From: Planctomycetota bacterium
GTDB lineage: Bacteria > Planctomycetota > UBA11346
Length of the DNA: 64,000 nt
Assembly (NCBI GenBank): GCA_014193115.1
Contig: BJHQ01000009.1
Coordinates: forward strand, 62,001-126,000
Direction of reading: 5' to 3'
In this document: positions 9,537 to 19,036 of the stretch, piece by piece
How the letters are laid out: every line of letters begins with the position of its first letter
How positions within the stretch are numbered: the stretch's first letter is position 1
Notes under the pieces: model-generated
Seen by the model: the letters and a program-made list of their open reading frames with translations, nothing else
Told to the model about the DNA's origin: nothing
The model's database searches: none
Made by a program: the position numbers and the translations under genes

Positions 9537-10434
9537 CTTCGTCGATCCCATCCGCCTCGGCACCGTGGTCCACGGCAATGCCAAGCTGCCCGATTACCTC
9601 CGCCAGATCCTGCCCCACGGCTTCGAGACGGTGCAGATCACCTTCGGCCACATGAGCTTCGATCACAGTCTGGATCTCGAACGCCTGGCAAAAGACTGCA
9701 AAGAGGTCATGGCGCCTTATGGAGCCCGCTTCGCCGCGCTCAGCCTGTTCGGCAATCCCGTGTCCAACGAAGCCAAGGGCGTCGAGGTCCGCGAGGGTTG
9801 GAAGAAAGTCATCGAGCATGCCCACCATTTCGATTGCGATCTGGTCAGCGGCTTCTCCGGCGGCATCACCGGCGGCACGGTTCCCGATTCGGCCAAGGCG
9901 GTCGCAGAGGTGTTCAAACCCCTCGCCAGGCGCGCCGGCGAACGTGGCCTGCGCCTCGCCTTCGAAAACTGCCCGATGGGCACCACCTGGCGCAAGGTCG
10001 GTGAAAACACTGCGTTTTCCCCGGCGGCGTGGGAGCTGCTGCTCGACGGCATCGGCGAGTCCAATGTCGGCATCGAATGGGAGCCCTGCCACCTGATGGG
10101 CATGCTGATCGATCCGGTGGCGGTGCTGCGCCAATGGGCGCCGCGGATTTTCCACATCCAAGGCAAAGACGCGACCATCGCCCACGACGTGATCCGGACC
10201 CACGGCATCCACGGCGGCAAGCCATGGTTCTGGCATCGCACGCCGGGTTTCGGTGATTCGAACTGGACCGACCTGATCACCATCCTGCGCCAGCATAACT
10301 GGAAGGGCGCCATCGATATCGAAGGCTGGCACGACCCGGTCTATCGCGGCGAGTTGGAGATGACCGGCCAGGTTTTCGGCCTGAATTATCTGAAGCGCTG
10401 CCGCGGCGGCCCGTTCGTCGCCAATCCCGTCTGA
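9529..10434 (+). CDS. Sugar phosphate isomerase/epimerase family TIM-barrel protein
   Basis: This 301-residue protein belongs to the xylose-isomerase-like/AP-endonuclease-2 TIM-barrel superfamily. Features seen include the [14 protein letters not shown] strand, the GIEWEPCHL segment with likely metal ligands (Glu, His), the FHIQGKDA segment and DIEGWHDP near the C-terminus. Members isomerise or epimerise sugars or ring-cleave inositol derivatives; the exact substrate cannot be told. Start ATG 9529 ([12 protein letters not shown]) has GGAAA about 8 nt upstream and overlaps the end of the LacI gene. An upstream in-frame ATG at 9469 is less likely. No signal peptide, so cytoplasmic. It sits in a catabolic set with ThuA and Gfo/Idh. 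Confidence 0.88.
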   Translation: MPDFVDPIRLGTVVHGNAKLPDYLRQILPHGFETVQITFGHMSFDHSLDLERLAKDCKEVMAPYGARFAALSLFGNPVSNEAKGVEVREGWKKVIEHAHHFDCDLVSGFSGGITGGTVPDSAKAVAEVFKPLARRAGERGLRLAFENCPMGTTWRKVGENTAFSPAAWELLLDGIGESNVGIEWEPCHLMGMLIDPVAVLRQWAPRIFHIQGKDATIAHDVIRTHGIHGGKPWFWHRTPGFGDSNWTDLITILRQHNWKGAIDIEGWHDPVYRGELEMTGQVFGLNYLKRCRGGPFVANPV

Positions 10435-10471
10435 ACCCGAGCCTCGCTCAAACCAACCCAAGGAGCATCCC

Positions 10472-11254
10472 ATGTCGATCCGCGTCACCGTCTGGGGCGA
10501 AAATGTGCACGAGCACAAGAACGCCACCGTCAAATCCATCTATCCGACCGGCATGCACACCTGCATCGCCGACGCCCTCAACCACGATGCCGGGATCACC
10601 GCCCGCACCGCAACGTTGGATCAGCCCGAGCATGGCCTGACCGAGGCCGTCCTCGCTGAAACCGATGTGCTCACCTGGTGGGGACACGTGGCCCATGGCA
10701 AGGTCGAAGACGCCATCGTCGAGCGCGTGCAGACCCGGGTCCTCCAAGGGATGGGACTGATCGTCCTGCACAGCGGCCATTTCGCCAAGATTTTCAAGCG
10801 TTTGATGGGCACGAGCTGCGCCCTCAAATGGCGCGAGGTCGGCGAACGCGAGCGGTTATGGGTGTGCAATCCCGGCCATCCGATCGCCAAGGGCCTGCCC
10901 GAAAACATCGTCTTGAACAACGAGGAGATGTACGGCGAACCCTTCGGCATCCCCGACGGCGAAACCGTGTTCATCAGCTGGTTCGAGGGCGGCGAGGTCT
11001 TCCGCTCAGGCGTGACCTGGACCCGTGGCGCCGGCAAGGTGTTCTACTTCCGCCCCGGCCACGAGACCTATCCCACCTATCATAATGCCGAGATCCAGCA
11101 GGTGCTCCGCAACGCTGTGCACTGGGCGGCTCCGACCGGCGCGCTCTGGGCCAAGCCCCATGGCGCACCGAACATCAAGCACCCGCCAGAGGTCATCCGC
11201 ACCCCGGATCCCAACGCCAAGGGCGATACGGCTGGCGGCCCTGGGCATAAGTAA
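10472..11254 (+). CDS. ThuA-family (trehalose-utilisation-like) protein
   Basis: The 260-residue protein matches the ThuA family, a class-I glutamine-amidotransferase-like fold found next to sugar dehydrogenases and isomerases: [14 protein letters not shown] at the N-terminus, [28 protein letters not shown], and [16 protein letters not shown] near the end. ThuA proteins are linked to sugar or trehalose derivative catabolism, but the reaction is uncertain. The start has a good AAGGAG at 10460-10465. It lies 37 bp downstream of the isomerase gene and is probably in the same operon. The long hairpin/REP block follows directly. Confidence 0.88.
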   Translation: MSIRVTVWGENVHEHKNATVKSIYPTGMHTCIADALNHDAGITARTATLDQPEHGLTEAVLAETDVLTWWGHVAHGKVEDAIVERVQTRVLQGMGLIVLHSGHFAKIFKRLMGTSCALKWREVGERERLWVCNPGHPIAKGLPENIVLNNEEMYGEPFGIPDGETVFISWFEGGEVFRSGVTWTRGAGKVFYFRPGHETYPTYHNAEIQQVLRNAVHWAAPTGALWAKPHGAPNIKHPPEVIRTPDPNAKGDTAGGPGHK

Positions 11255-11267
11255 TGGGGGCTTTTTC

Positions 11268-11450
11268 GTGGGGGCTTCGCCCCCACGGCCCGTTGGGCCT
11301 GCCCAGCTCCGCTGCGCTCCGCGCTCCGCAGGTCGCAGGCCTTTGGCCTGCTGCCGCCTGCGGCGGCGCCTGCTCCGCCCCCCGGCCTGGTCGGCGCTCG
11401 TTTTCCTTCGGAAAACATGGGCGCATCGCCTTCGGCGATTTTCTGCGCCC
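11268..11450. repeat. String of short perfect hairpins, several with TTC loops
   Basis: Directly after the ThuA gene, non-coding DNA holds consecutive perfect inverted repeats: 11268-11286 (8-bp stem, TTC loop), 11287-11299 (5-bp stem), 11335-11351 (7-bp stem, TTT loop), 11353-11364 (5-bp stem), 11400-11416 (7-bp stem, TTC loop) and 11425-11439 (6-bp stem, TTC loop) inside an outer GGGCGCA/TGCGCCC pair. None has a downstream T-run. The ORFs crossing it in several frames are artefacts of the symmetry. Confidence 0.7.
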
Positions 11451-11536
11451 ACCGCGCCTCGGGCGGCCGTTCCCCGTTCGCTTCGCTCCGGGGACCCCTT
11501 GCCTCGGCCCTGCGTGCCTTGGTCGCTCAGCACGGT

Positions 11537-12173
11537 GCGCCGCACTCCGTGCGGCCGTGGGCTCCAGCGACTTTCCAAGCAGCCAACTCGGAGCGCCGCA
11601 CTCCGTGCGGCTCTTCTGCACATTCCGCAATTCGGCCGCACAGAGTGCGGCGCTCCGGGTGTCACGCTTCGTGTGGCCGTGGGCTCCAGCGACTTTCCAA
11701 GCAGCCAACTCGGAGCGCCGCACTCCGTGCGGCTCTTCGGTACTTTCGGCCGCACGGAGTGCGGCGCTCCGGGTGCGGCCCTTCTGCTCATTCCGCAATT
11801 CGGCCGCACGGAGTGCGGCGCTCCGGGTGCGGCCCTTCTGCTCATTCCGCAATTCGGCCGCACAGAGTGCGGCGCTCCGGGTATCGCACTCCGTGCGGCC
11901 GTGGGCTCCAGCGACTTTCGCGAAGCCAACAACTCGGAGCGCCGCACTCCGTGCTGCCCTTCGGTACATTCGGCCGCACAGAGTGCGGCGCTCCGGGTGC
12001 GGCCCTTCGGTACTTTCGGCCGCACGGAGTGCGGCGCTCCGGGTGCGGCCCTTCTGCTCATTCCGCAATTCGGCCGCACAAAGTGCGGCGCTCCGGGTAT
12101 CGCACTCCGTGCGGCCGTGGGCTCCAGCGACTTTCGCGAAGCCAACAACTCGGAGCGCCGCACTCCGTGCGGC
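11537..12173. repeat. REP/BIME-like array of a 23-bp palindromic unit in both orientations
   Basis: The unit is a CGGAGC head followed by the 17-nt hairpin GCCGCACTCCGTGCGGC. Forward copies lie at 11589-11611, 11711-11733, 11935-11957 and 12151-12173. Reverse copies lie at 11635-11657, 11749-11771, 11803-11825, 11857-11879, 11973-11995, 12019-12041 and 12073-12095. Headless or partial copies occur at 11537-11555 and 12101-12115. Reverse units recur every 54 bp with the same spacer (11749, 11803, 11857; 12019, 12073). A ~100-bp composite is repeated nearly unchanged at 11857-11957 and 12073-12173. The array fills most of the spacer between thuA-like and Gfo/Idh genes and ends 52 bp before the latter. 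Confidence 0.88.
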
Positions 12174-12225
12174 ACTTCAGACGATCATCGTCCTACCATC
12201 AACCACTTCCTCTTGAGGAGCACCC

Positions 12226-13239
12226 ATGAACTTCCTGCAAATCGGCGTTGGCGGCTTCGGCGGCACCTGGCTGAAGACGATCTCGAAATCCCAGCACCGC
12301 TTGGCGGCGCTGGTCGACGTCAAACCTGAATCTCTGGCCAAGGCCAGCGCTGAGTACAATGTGCCGGCGGAGCGTTGTTTCAGCGATCTTGCCCAGGCGC
12401 TGGCCGCGGTGCAGATCGATGCTGCGGTGGTGGTCACTCCGCCGGCCTTCCATCGCGCGCCGGTCGAGGCCCTGCTCGAGCGCGGCATCCCGGTGATCAG
12501 CGAGAAGCCCATGGCCGAGACCATGGCCGATTGCCGGGCGATGGTCGCGGCCCACCGCCGCACCGGCGTTGAATACACGGTGTCCCAGAATTATCGCTGG
12601 GCGCCGGCGCCGATGACGGCGCGTCGCCTGATCGGCGAAGGGAAGCTCGGGACCATCGGTCAGATGCGTTTCGACTTCTGGCTGGGAGCAGCGTTCAAGG
12701 GGACTTTCCGCGAAACCATGGATCAGCCCCTGATCGTCGACATGGCGATCCATCACTGCGACCTGATCCGCTACGTCACCGGTTTGGATGCGGTCAGCGC
12801 TTCGGCGAGCAGCTGGAATGTGCCGTGGAGCGCCTTCCAAAAAGACAGCTCAGCGTGTTGCGTCTATGCCATGAGCAATGGCGCCCGGGTGGTCTACGAC
12901 GGTTCATGGAGCGCCCACGGCAACCACACCAACTGGAGCGGCGACTGGCTGATCGAAGGAACCCTCGGCGCCTTGCGCCACAGCCACGGCAAACTGTGGC
13001 TGAACGAAACCCCGCCCCAGGTGTGGGCCAAGGCGCCGTTCGAGTGGAAGGAGATCGCCAACGATACCCCGCCACTCCTCAGCCAGGACTATGTGCTCGA
13101 CGATTTCGCCCGGGCGATCGCCGAACGCCGACCGACGGCGACCACCTGCACCGACAATCTCAACAGCGTCGGAATGGTGTTCGCCGCCCTCGAATCCCTG
13201 GCCAAAGATGGTGCCCGCGTCGCCATCCAACCTGGATGA
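12226..13239 (+). CDS. Gfo/Idh/MocA-family oxidoreductase
   Basis: This 337-residue NAD(P)-dependent sugar or cyclitol dehydrogenase starts with a Rossmann motif G7-V-G9-G10-F-G12, has the family EKP signature (VISEKPMAE, about residue 90) and the active-site segment DMAIHHCDLIRY beginning at D172. Family members oxidise sugars, inositols or their acids; the substrate is unknown. The start has a strong GAGGAG at 12215-12220. It lies beyond the REP-like array from the LacI/isomerase/ThuA genes, and together they form a typical catabolic set. The REP array may uncouple its expression from the upstream genes. Confidence 0.9.
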   Translation: MNFLQIGVGGFGGTWLKTISKSQHRLAALVDVKPESLAKASAEYNVPAERCFSDLAQALAAVQIDAAVVVTPPAFHRAPVEALLERGIPVISEKPMAETMADCRAMVAAHRRTGVEYTVSQNYRWAPAPMTARRLIGEGKLGTIGQMRFDFWLGAAFKGTFRETMDQPLIVDMAIHHCDLIRYVTGLDAVSASASSWNVPWSAFQKDSSACCVYAMSNGARVVYDGSWSAHGNHTNWSGDWLIEGTLGALRHSHGKLWLNETPPQVWAKAPFEWKEIANDTPPLLSQDYVLDDFARAIAERRPTATTCTDNLNSVGMVFAALESLAKDGARVAIQPG

Positions 13240-13358
13240 CGCAGACGGGAAATCGCCGAAGCGCCACGCGGCGGACAGTTGGAGGAACAACCATCGGCAT
13301 CCGCTAAGCCATCCAGCCCGCGGAGCCTTTGCCTGGTTTTCCTTGTCGTTTTTGCGAT

Positions 13359-16040
13359 TCAGCGGCGCGGGGAATCAACCGAGCTGCTCTGTCGCATCCG
13401 GCCGCCAGTGAGGAAGATCGCGGCCAGGGCGGTCCACCCGGTCTGGTGGCTGGCGCCCAGGCCGCGGCCGGTGTCGCCGTGGAAATACTCGTGGAACAAC
13501 AGGGAATCACGCCACGCCGGGGTGCTCAGCCGCGGATCGTCACCGAGGCACGGAGGCACTCCGCCGGGACCGGGCAGGAACAGCGAACCGAGCCGTCGTT
13601 GCAGGTCGCCGGCAACTTCAGACAAGCGCAGCTGCCGGCCGCTGCCCAGCGGATACTCCACGGTGAATCCCTTGCCAAGTACGCCGTCGAAGCGTTCCAG
13701 GGCTTCGATCAACAGGGCATTGAGCGGGAACCACACCGGGCCGCGCCAATTGGAATTGCCGCCGAACAGCCCGCTGTCGCTTTCGCCTGGTGCATACGCG
13801 ATGCGCCATTCGCCGGCCTCGGTGGTCAGGACATACGGCTCGGCATGGGCCTTGGACAGTGAGCGAATCCCGAAAGGCGAGAGGAACTCCGCGGTGTCGA
13901 GCAGCCGGACCAGCACCCGGCGCAACCGCGCTGGTGACGGGATCGCGAGGAGCAGGTGGCCCGAGCCACCGAGACCGCCGGTCTCGCAGAAGGAGATCCC
14001 GCCAGCCAGATCATCGCGGTAGGTGCGGAACCAGCGCAGGCGCTTGGCGAAACCAGGCAGCATGGTCAACGCATCGGCCGGGATCACCACCGAGGCGAAC
14101 AGCGGGACGGCGCCGACCAGCGAGCGTACCCGCAGCGGCAGCCGGGTCCCGTCGTGCAGGGTCAGCTGATCGTAATAGAATCCGTCCTGCTCGTCCCACA
14201 GCCCCGCACCACCGGCGCCGTTCATGGCGTCGGCGATGGCCACGAAATGCTCGAGAAATTTCGAAGCGATGTCTTCGTACACCGGACGATGGCGGGCCAG
14301 TTCCAGGGCGATGGTCAGCATCCGTCCGGCATAGAACGCCATCCACGCGGTGCCGTCGGCCTGGTGCAGGTCGGCGCCCGGCGGCGGCTTCGACCGGTCA
14401 AACAGGCCGATGTTGTCGAGGCCGAGGAACCCGCCAGCAAACAGGTTGTTGCCCTCTTTGTCCTTGCGGTTGACCCACCAGGTGAAATTGAGCAGCAATT
14501 TATGGAAGACCCGCTCCAGGAAATCGAGATCGCGCCGCCCGGCGGCGGCTTCCATGCGGTAGACCCGCCACGCCGCCCAGGCATGCACCGGCGGATTCAC
14601 ATCGCCCAGGGCGAACTCATAGGCCGGGATCTGGCCGTTGGGATGCATGTACCATTCGCGCAGGAACAGCTCCAGCTGCTGTTTGGCCGAATCGGGATCG
14701 ACCCGGGCCAGAGGCACCGCGTGGAAGGCCAGGTCCCATGAGGCATACCACGGATATTCCCAGGGATCTGGCAGACTGATGATGTCGCGGTTGTACAGGT
14801 GGCCCCATTCCCGGTTGCGCCCTTGGAGGCGGGCGGCGGGCGGTACCGGCTGGTCGGGGTCGCCGGTCAGCCAGTCGTGGACGATGTAATGATAGAATTT
14901 GCGGCTCCACAGCAGTCCGGCATAGGCCCGCCGGGCGGCGGAAGCGGCCTGAGGCGCGGTCTCCGGCGTGACCGCGCGGTGGAACAGGTCGGCTTCGGTT
15001 CGGCGCAGCTCGGCCACCGCCGCGATGGTCTCGGCCGGCGGCGCTGCCGCTTCGGGTCGCAGCCGCCAACGCACCTCGGCCCGGCCGCGGGCCGGCAGCC
15101 GGATTTGCAGCCAGCACGCTGCCTTGCTGCCGACGCCTTTGGGATGGACCGCGGTGGACTCGCCGTGGATGACGGCGCGTTCGATGCCGTCCTTGACGTA
15201 AGGCGAGACATTGGGTTGGCCGAACAGCCGGACGAAATTCGTCGTGTTTTCCGTGGTCAGCCAGCGCATTGGCGCGACCAGATCGGCGCCGGTCTCGATC
15301 GTCAGGCGCATCCGGCCCAGGTCCTCGTGGACCAGCAGCAGGCTGCCATCGGCCTGGACCTGCAACCACGGTTTGATCCCGCAGCCCTCGCTGCGGCAGC
15401 CCCACGACCAGGTGTTGCGGAACCAGGCCTGGGGCAGCAGGTGGACGACGCGCTCCCGATCGCAGTGGCTGGTCAGGATCAGCTGGCCGCACAGATCCTC
15501 CGGCGCCGCCTTGGCCCAGATCACATCGAGGTCCGCGAAGCGCCCGTCATCGACCGCGCCGGTGTCCTCCAGCTCGTATTCCGGCTGGTCCTTGCCCCGG
15601 CGCCGATTCTCAGCGAGCAGTTCGCCATACGGAAATCCATCGAGCGGATAGCGGTAGCGGCCGTGGGCATAGCTGGCGGTGGGCGTGGCATCGATATGCC
15701 ACCAGCATTCCTTGGCGTCCTCGCCATGGTTGCCCTCGTTGCCGGTCAGACCGTACAGGCGCTCCTTCAGGATCGGATCGACGCCGTTCCACAACGCCGG
15801 CGCCAGGCACAGCCGGCATTGGCGATCGGTGATTCCAAAGATGCCGTCTTCACCCCAGCGATAGGCCCGGGAACGGGCGTGGTCGTGAGGCAGGTATTCC
15901 CAGCACGCGCCGTCGGCGGAGTAGTCCTCGCGCACCGTGCCCCACTGGCGTTCCGGCAGGTAGGTCCCCCAGCGCTTCCAATTCGCCAAGCGTTGGCGGT
16001 CCTCCTGAAGGCGGCGGTGCTCGGCAGTGTCGTCGGCCAT
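13359..16040 (-). CDS. GH63-type glucosidase (MGH1-like)
   Basis: The 893-residue protein resembles bacterial GH63 'mannosyl oligosaccharide glucosidase-like' proteins throughout. The N-terminus has EDRQRLANWKRWGTYLPERQ and SRAYRWGEDGIFGITDR; the middle has the KERLYGLTGNEGNHGEDAKE block. The catalytic (alpha/alpha)6 barrel occupies about residues 430-880 and ends with the hallmark GASHQTGWTAL. No signal peptide, so probably cytoplasmic. Such proteins act on alpha-glucosides such as glucosylglycerate or mannosylglycerate, or on unknown glycans. The start ATG at 16040 has only a weak upstream RBS. It is separated from the convergent Gfo/Idh gene by 119 bp in which nothing notable is seen. Confidence 0.88.
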   Translation of the reverse strand: MADDTAEHRRLQEDRQRLANWKRWGTYLPERQWGTVREDYSADGACWEYLPHDHARSRAYRWGEDGIFGITDRQCRLCLAPALWNGVDPILKERLYGLTGNEGNHGEDAKECWWHIDATPTASYAHGRYRYPLDGFPYGELLAENRRRGKDQPEYELEDTGAVDDGRFADLDVIWAKAAPEDLCGQLILTSHCDRERVVHLLPQAWFRNTWSWGCRSEGCGIKPWLQVQADGSLLLVHEDLGRMRLTIETGADLVAPMRWLTTENTTNFVRLFGQPNVSPYVKDGIERAVIHGESTAVHPKGVGSKAACWLQIRLPARGRAEVRWRLRPEAAAPPAETIAAVAELRRTEADLFHRAVTPETAPQAASAARRAYAGLLWSRKFYHYIVHDWLTGDPDQPVPPAARLQGRNREWGHLYNRDIISLPDPWEYPWYASWDLAFHAVPLARVDPDSAKQQLELFLREWYMHPNGQIPAYEFALGDVNPPVHAWAAWRVYRMEAAAGRRDLDFLERVFHKLLLNFTWWVNRKDKEGNNLFAGGFLGLDNIGLFDRSKPPPGADLHQADGTAWMAFYAGRMLTIALELARHRPVYEDIASKFLEHFVAIADAMNGAGGAGLWDEQDGFYYDQLTLHDGTRLPLRVRSLVGAVPLFASVVIPADALTMLPGFAKRLRWFRTYRDDLAGGISFCETGGLGGSGHLLLAIPSPARLRRVLVRLLDTAEFLSPFGIRSLSKAHAEPYVLTTEAGEWRIAYAPGESDSGLFGGNSNWRGPVWFPLNALLIEALERFDGVLGKGFTVEYPLGSGRQLRLSEVAGDLQRRLGSLFLPGPGGVPPCLGDDPRLSTPAWRDSLLFHEYFHGDTGRGLGASHQTGWTALAAIFLTGGRMRQSSSVDSPRR

Positions 16041-16105
16041 CTCTGGGAATCTACGCCGTGACCGGCATCCTAGCCAGGAGCGGCGTCGCGATCCCGTCTG
16101 GCGGC

Positions 16106-16540
16106 TCAGCCCGCCGGGCGCTTCTTGACCATCAGCAAGCGGTTGTGGCGACCCGTTTCATATTGGTAATCGACCACGTCCATGATCCGGCGCATCAGGA
16201 AGACCCCGAGGCCGCCGTTGCGCCCAGAGGCGACGTGGCGCTGGATGTCGATATCGTCCAGGTTGGGCAGCTGGTAGCGCACACCGTTATCGAGGATTTC
16301 CACCCGGAATTCATCCGGATTGGCATCGATGCGGACGGTGAAGCTGGCCGATTCGGCCGGCTGGTTGGAGAAACCGTGTTCGATGATGTTGGTGACCGCC
16401 TCGTCCACCGCGATCTGCAACCGGTTGAGCAACGCTGCGGGGAATCCGCCCTGGGTCACCGCCCGTTCGACCAGGGCGCGGACTGCCGGCAGCTCCGACA
16501 GCCGGATCGAGAACTCGGCGACATCGTGGAAGCTGGTCAT
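16106..16540 (-). CDS. Anti-sigma-factor-type serine kinase (RsbW-like HATPase)
   Basis: This 144-residue protein is a single GHKL ATPase domain of the RsbW/SpoIIAB type: the N box IAVDEAVTNIIEHGF, a DNGVRYQ G1 region, and GRNGGLGVFLMRRIMD for the G2 region. Such kinases bind a sigma factor or phosphorylate an STAS anti-anti-sigma factor. It overlaps the upstream phosphatase gene by 4 bp (ATGA), so the two are translationally coupled and act as a kinase/phosphatase pair. No STAS protein or sigma factor gene is adjacent. Confidence 0.88.
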   Translation of the reverse strand: MTSFHDVAEFSIRLSELPAVRALVERAVTQGGFPAALLNRLQIAVDEAVTNIIEHGFSNQPAESASFTVRIDANPDEFRVEILDNGVRYQLPNLDDIDIQRHVASGRNGGLGVFLMRRIMDVVDYQYETGRHNRLLMVKKRPAG

Positions 16541-18483
16541 GCCGGCACACGGCGGACGGTGATCAAGGTCAGGTCATCGGACTGCTCGGCGGCGCCGCGG
16601 TGCTTGGTGATCTCGTTGACCAACCCGGCGTTCAGGACCCGCGGCTCGAGTGCGCCGTTGCCTGCGATCAAGCGATAGAATTTCTCGTCGCCGAATTCCT
16701 CGTTCTGCTCGTTCATCGCCTCGGGGAAACCGTCGGTGTAGAGGACGAAGGAATCCCCCGGCGCCAGGGTGGTGCGGTTCTCGACGATGGTGCGGTCGAA
16801 GATCGGCCCTTCGTTGAAGCCGAGGGCGATGCCCTTGCCTTGGGCGAGTTCGACCGACCTGGTCACTGCGCGATAGATGACGATGGGGTTATGCCCAGCG
16901 GAAACATAGGTCAGCGAGCCGCTGCGCTCGTCGAGGATCGCGTACACCGCGGTCACGAACATCCCGCGCTTGATCTGCCGGGCGATCAGACGGTTGGCTT
17001 CCTTCAACGTTTCTGCAGCGCGGCTCGGGAACCGCGGCGCCATCAGGCGGATGATGGTGCGGGTCACCGCCATCACCATCGAACCGGGGATGCCTTTGCC
17101 CGACACGTCGGCGACGATGAAGCCCCACACCCCGTCACCGAGCGGAATGAAATCGAAATAATCGCCTGAGACGGCCTTCGCACCCTGGTAATGGGCGGCG
17201 ACCTCGAAACCGGGCATGATCGGCGGTTCGGCCGGCAGCAGGTGGCGCTGGACCTCTTTCGCCATCGACAGTTCGTAGGCCTGCTTCTCCTGCTCGACCA
17301 GCGCGTGTTGCGCGACCTTCAGATCGCTGGTCATGCGGTTGAACGCCCCAGCCAGCTGGCCGACCTCGTCGGTCGAAGCGACCTGGGACTGGTGGTCCAG
17401 ATTGCCGCGGGCGACGATCTGCATGTCTTTCAGCAGGCGTTCGAGGGGCTGGGTGACGGTTCCGGCCAGCCAGTTGGCGACCGCGACCACCGCCACCATG
17501 GCTACGATCACCGCCAAGACGATGGCGATCATCAAATTGTTGCGGACCTGGACGATGCTCGACCGGTCGATGTCCATGCGCACCTTCGCTCCGGGACCGA
17601 ACTTCTTCTCGTCGAGGGTGATGGCGAACCGGTAGACCGGCACGGACAATGAACCGGTTTCCTTGGTGGCTTCGTAGACCTCGATGGAATCGGGCAGGGC
17701 CACGCTGCTGCCACGTTTGGGCAGGAAGATGGTCTTGGCCTGGTCGCCCCGCGAAGCTGCCCCGCTTTGGGTGTCGCCGTAGTGAGCTTTCCCCAGCTCG
17801 GCGCTGAACCTTCCCGGCAGATACAGGTCGATCGACAGGATGTCGCTGGCATTGCCCATGCCGTCCCATCCGGCGGCTTCCTTGAGCCGGGCTTCGAGGT
17901 TCTGGGCGAAGCGCCGGCGATCGATCGTGCTGGATTCCTTCAGCATCCCAGCCGCCTTCATCGCGTCGAGATTGGCGATCTCGTCGGCGGTGGCGGTGGC
18001 CAGCTGAGCGGCCATGCGGGCCAGCTCGATGCCGTCGTGCTGCTTCTGGCCGAACAGGAAGCTGGTGGTGGTGAACGACATCGCCAGGCCCAGGCCGACC
18101 AGCGCGAGCGCGGTCAGGCCGCACAAAATGAGCATGAATTTCAGGCGCAGACCGGTGCCCTTGGGTCCCCGCATCGGTCGCGAGGGACCCGCGGCGGTGA
18201 CGCCTCGGGTCCGGGTCAGCGAACCTGCCGACGAGGCATCGCGCTTGGGCGCACGGGCTTCGCTGTGGCTCTCCGGTTTCGCTGGGCGTTTGGATGGCTG
18301 CCGGTCAGAGGTCGGCTTGCTGGCCGCCAGTCGGGCCGAGCCGCGCCGGGCAGGACCCATGGCCGAGGCCGACGACCCATCGCTCGGGCGCGTTTTCTTC
18401 GCTGGTCCGCCAGCCGATGCGGCAGACCCGTCTTGGCGGCCAGTCCGGGTGTTGACCCGCCCACTGTCACGGCGCTCCGTCAT
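16537..18483 (-). CDS. HAMP-domain membrane PP2C/SpoIIE serine phosphatase (RsbU-like)
   Basis: The 648-residue protein has a basic, disordered Ser/Arg/Lys-rich tail of about 110 residues, a membrane segment near 115-140 (LKFMLILCGLTALALVGLGL), an extracytoplasmic sensor region to about 315, a second membrane segment (IAIVLAVIVAMVAVVAVANW), a HAMP linker, and a SpoIIE-type PP2C phosphatase domain from about residue 430 to the end. Metal-site motifs are visible in the last domain: SGDYFDF, VADVSGKGIPGSMVM and QSDDLTLITV. It probably senses an envelope signal and dephosphorylates an anti-anti-sigma factor, opposing the coupled RsbW-like kinase. The long basic N-terminus is unusual; a shorter start near MRGPKGTGLR cannot be excluded. 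Confidence 0.9.
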   Translation of the reverse strand: MTERRDSGRVNTRTGRQDGSAASAGGPAKKTRPSDGSSASAMGPARRGSARLAASKPTSDRQPSKRPAKPESHSEARAPKRDASSAGSLTRTRGVTAAGPSRPMRGPKGTGLRLKFMLILCGLTALALVGLGLAMSFTTTSFLFGQKQHDGIELARMAAQLATATADEIANLDAMKAAGMLKESSTIDRRRFAQNLEARLKEAAGWDGMGNASDILSIDLYLPGRFSAELGKAHYGDTQSGAASRGDQAKTIFLPKRGSSVALPDSIEVYEATKETGSLSVPVYRFAITLDEKKFGPGAKVRMDIDRSSIVQVRNNLMIAIVLAVIVAMVAVVAVANWLAGTVTQPLERLLKDMQIVARGNLDHQSQVASTDEVGQLAGAFNRMTSDLKVAQHALVEQEKQAYELSMAKEVQRHLLPAEPPIMPGFEVAAHYQGAKAVSGDYFDFIPLGDGVWGFIVADVSGKGIPGSMVMAVTRTIIRLMAPRFPSRAAETLKEANRLIARQIKRGMFVTAVYAILDERSGSLTYVSAGHNPIVIYRAVTRSVELAQGKGIALGFNEGPIFDRTIVENRTTLAPGDSFVLYTDGFPEAMNEQNEEFGDEKFYRLIAGNGALEPRVLNAGLVNEITKHRGAAEQSDDLTLITVRRVPA

Positions 18484-18493
18484 TCGTCAGGAA

Positions 18494-19036
18494 TTACCCG
18501 AGAAAGGCGCTGCACGCAAGCCCAGCAAGCAGGCCTGCCGCAAGATCATCCACCATCACCCCGATCGCACCGGGCAAGCGTTCCAAAGCATTCAGCGGCC
18601 AGGGCTTCGCGATGTCGAGTACACGGAACAGGACGACAGCCATCCCCAGTGCCAACCAGGGCGATGCTCCTGCGACTCCAGCGGGAATCAGCGCCAAGGC
18701 CAGCCACAGGCCGGCGACCTCGTCGATCACCACCTGCGGCGGATCGATGACTCCCAACCGCCGCTGCGCAGCCGGGATCGCAAGCAGTCCGGCAATGGTG
18801 GCGACTGTGGCCAGGCCCAACCACTGCAGGAGTGACCAGCCAGCAACCGGGATCAGCGCTGCCGCGACGGCGGCGGCGCCAAGCGTGCCCCAGGTGCCGG
18901 GTCCGGGACGCAGCCAGCCCAATCCGCCGGCGGTTGCGATCAGCATGGCGAACACCGCTCCGCTGCCATCCCGCGGCGGATTCGACCGGTTGTCAGGTTC
19001 GGCTCCGTGGAGCCGTTCCTGGATCTCGTCAGCCAT
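18494..19036 (-). CDS. pgpA: Phosphatidylglycerophosphatase A
   Basis: This 180-residue integral membrane enzyme dephosphorylates phosphatidylglycerophosphate to phosphatidylglycerol in phospholipid synthesis. PgpA signatures are in order: GPGTWGTLGA, IDPPQVVIDEVAGLW, FRVLDIAKPWPL and GAIGVMVDDLAAGL, with several hydrophobic helices between them. Length is normal for the family apart from a short acidic N-terminal extension. It overlaps the HPr-like gene by 8 bp, so they share a transcript, and it ends 10 bp before the phosphatase gene begins. Confidence 0.93.
   Translation of the reverse strand: MADEIQERLHGAEPDNRSNPPRDGSGAVFAMLIATAGGLGWLRPGPGTWGTLGAAAVAAALIPVAGWSLLQWLGLATVATIAGLLAIPAAQRRLGVIDPPQVVIDEVAGLWLALALIPAGVAGASPWLALGMAVVLFRVLDIAKPWPLNALERLPGAIGVMVDDLAAGLLAGLACSAFLG

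Noticed and set aside
11537..12173. CRISPR array
   Set aside because: Repeats occur in both orientations and the 'spacers' are themselves repeated; no cas genes are present.
11537..12173. Integron attC array
   Set aside because: No integrase and no cassette ORFs lie between the repeats; units are short identical hairpins rather than variable attC sites.
11006..12175. ORFs of 270-430 codons on both strands through the hairpin and REP-like block
   Set aside because: The palindromic repeats lack stops in several frames at once and give repeated peptides such as FGRTECGAPG; no RBS or domain.
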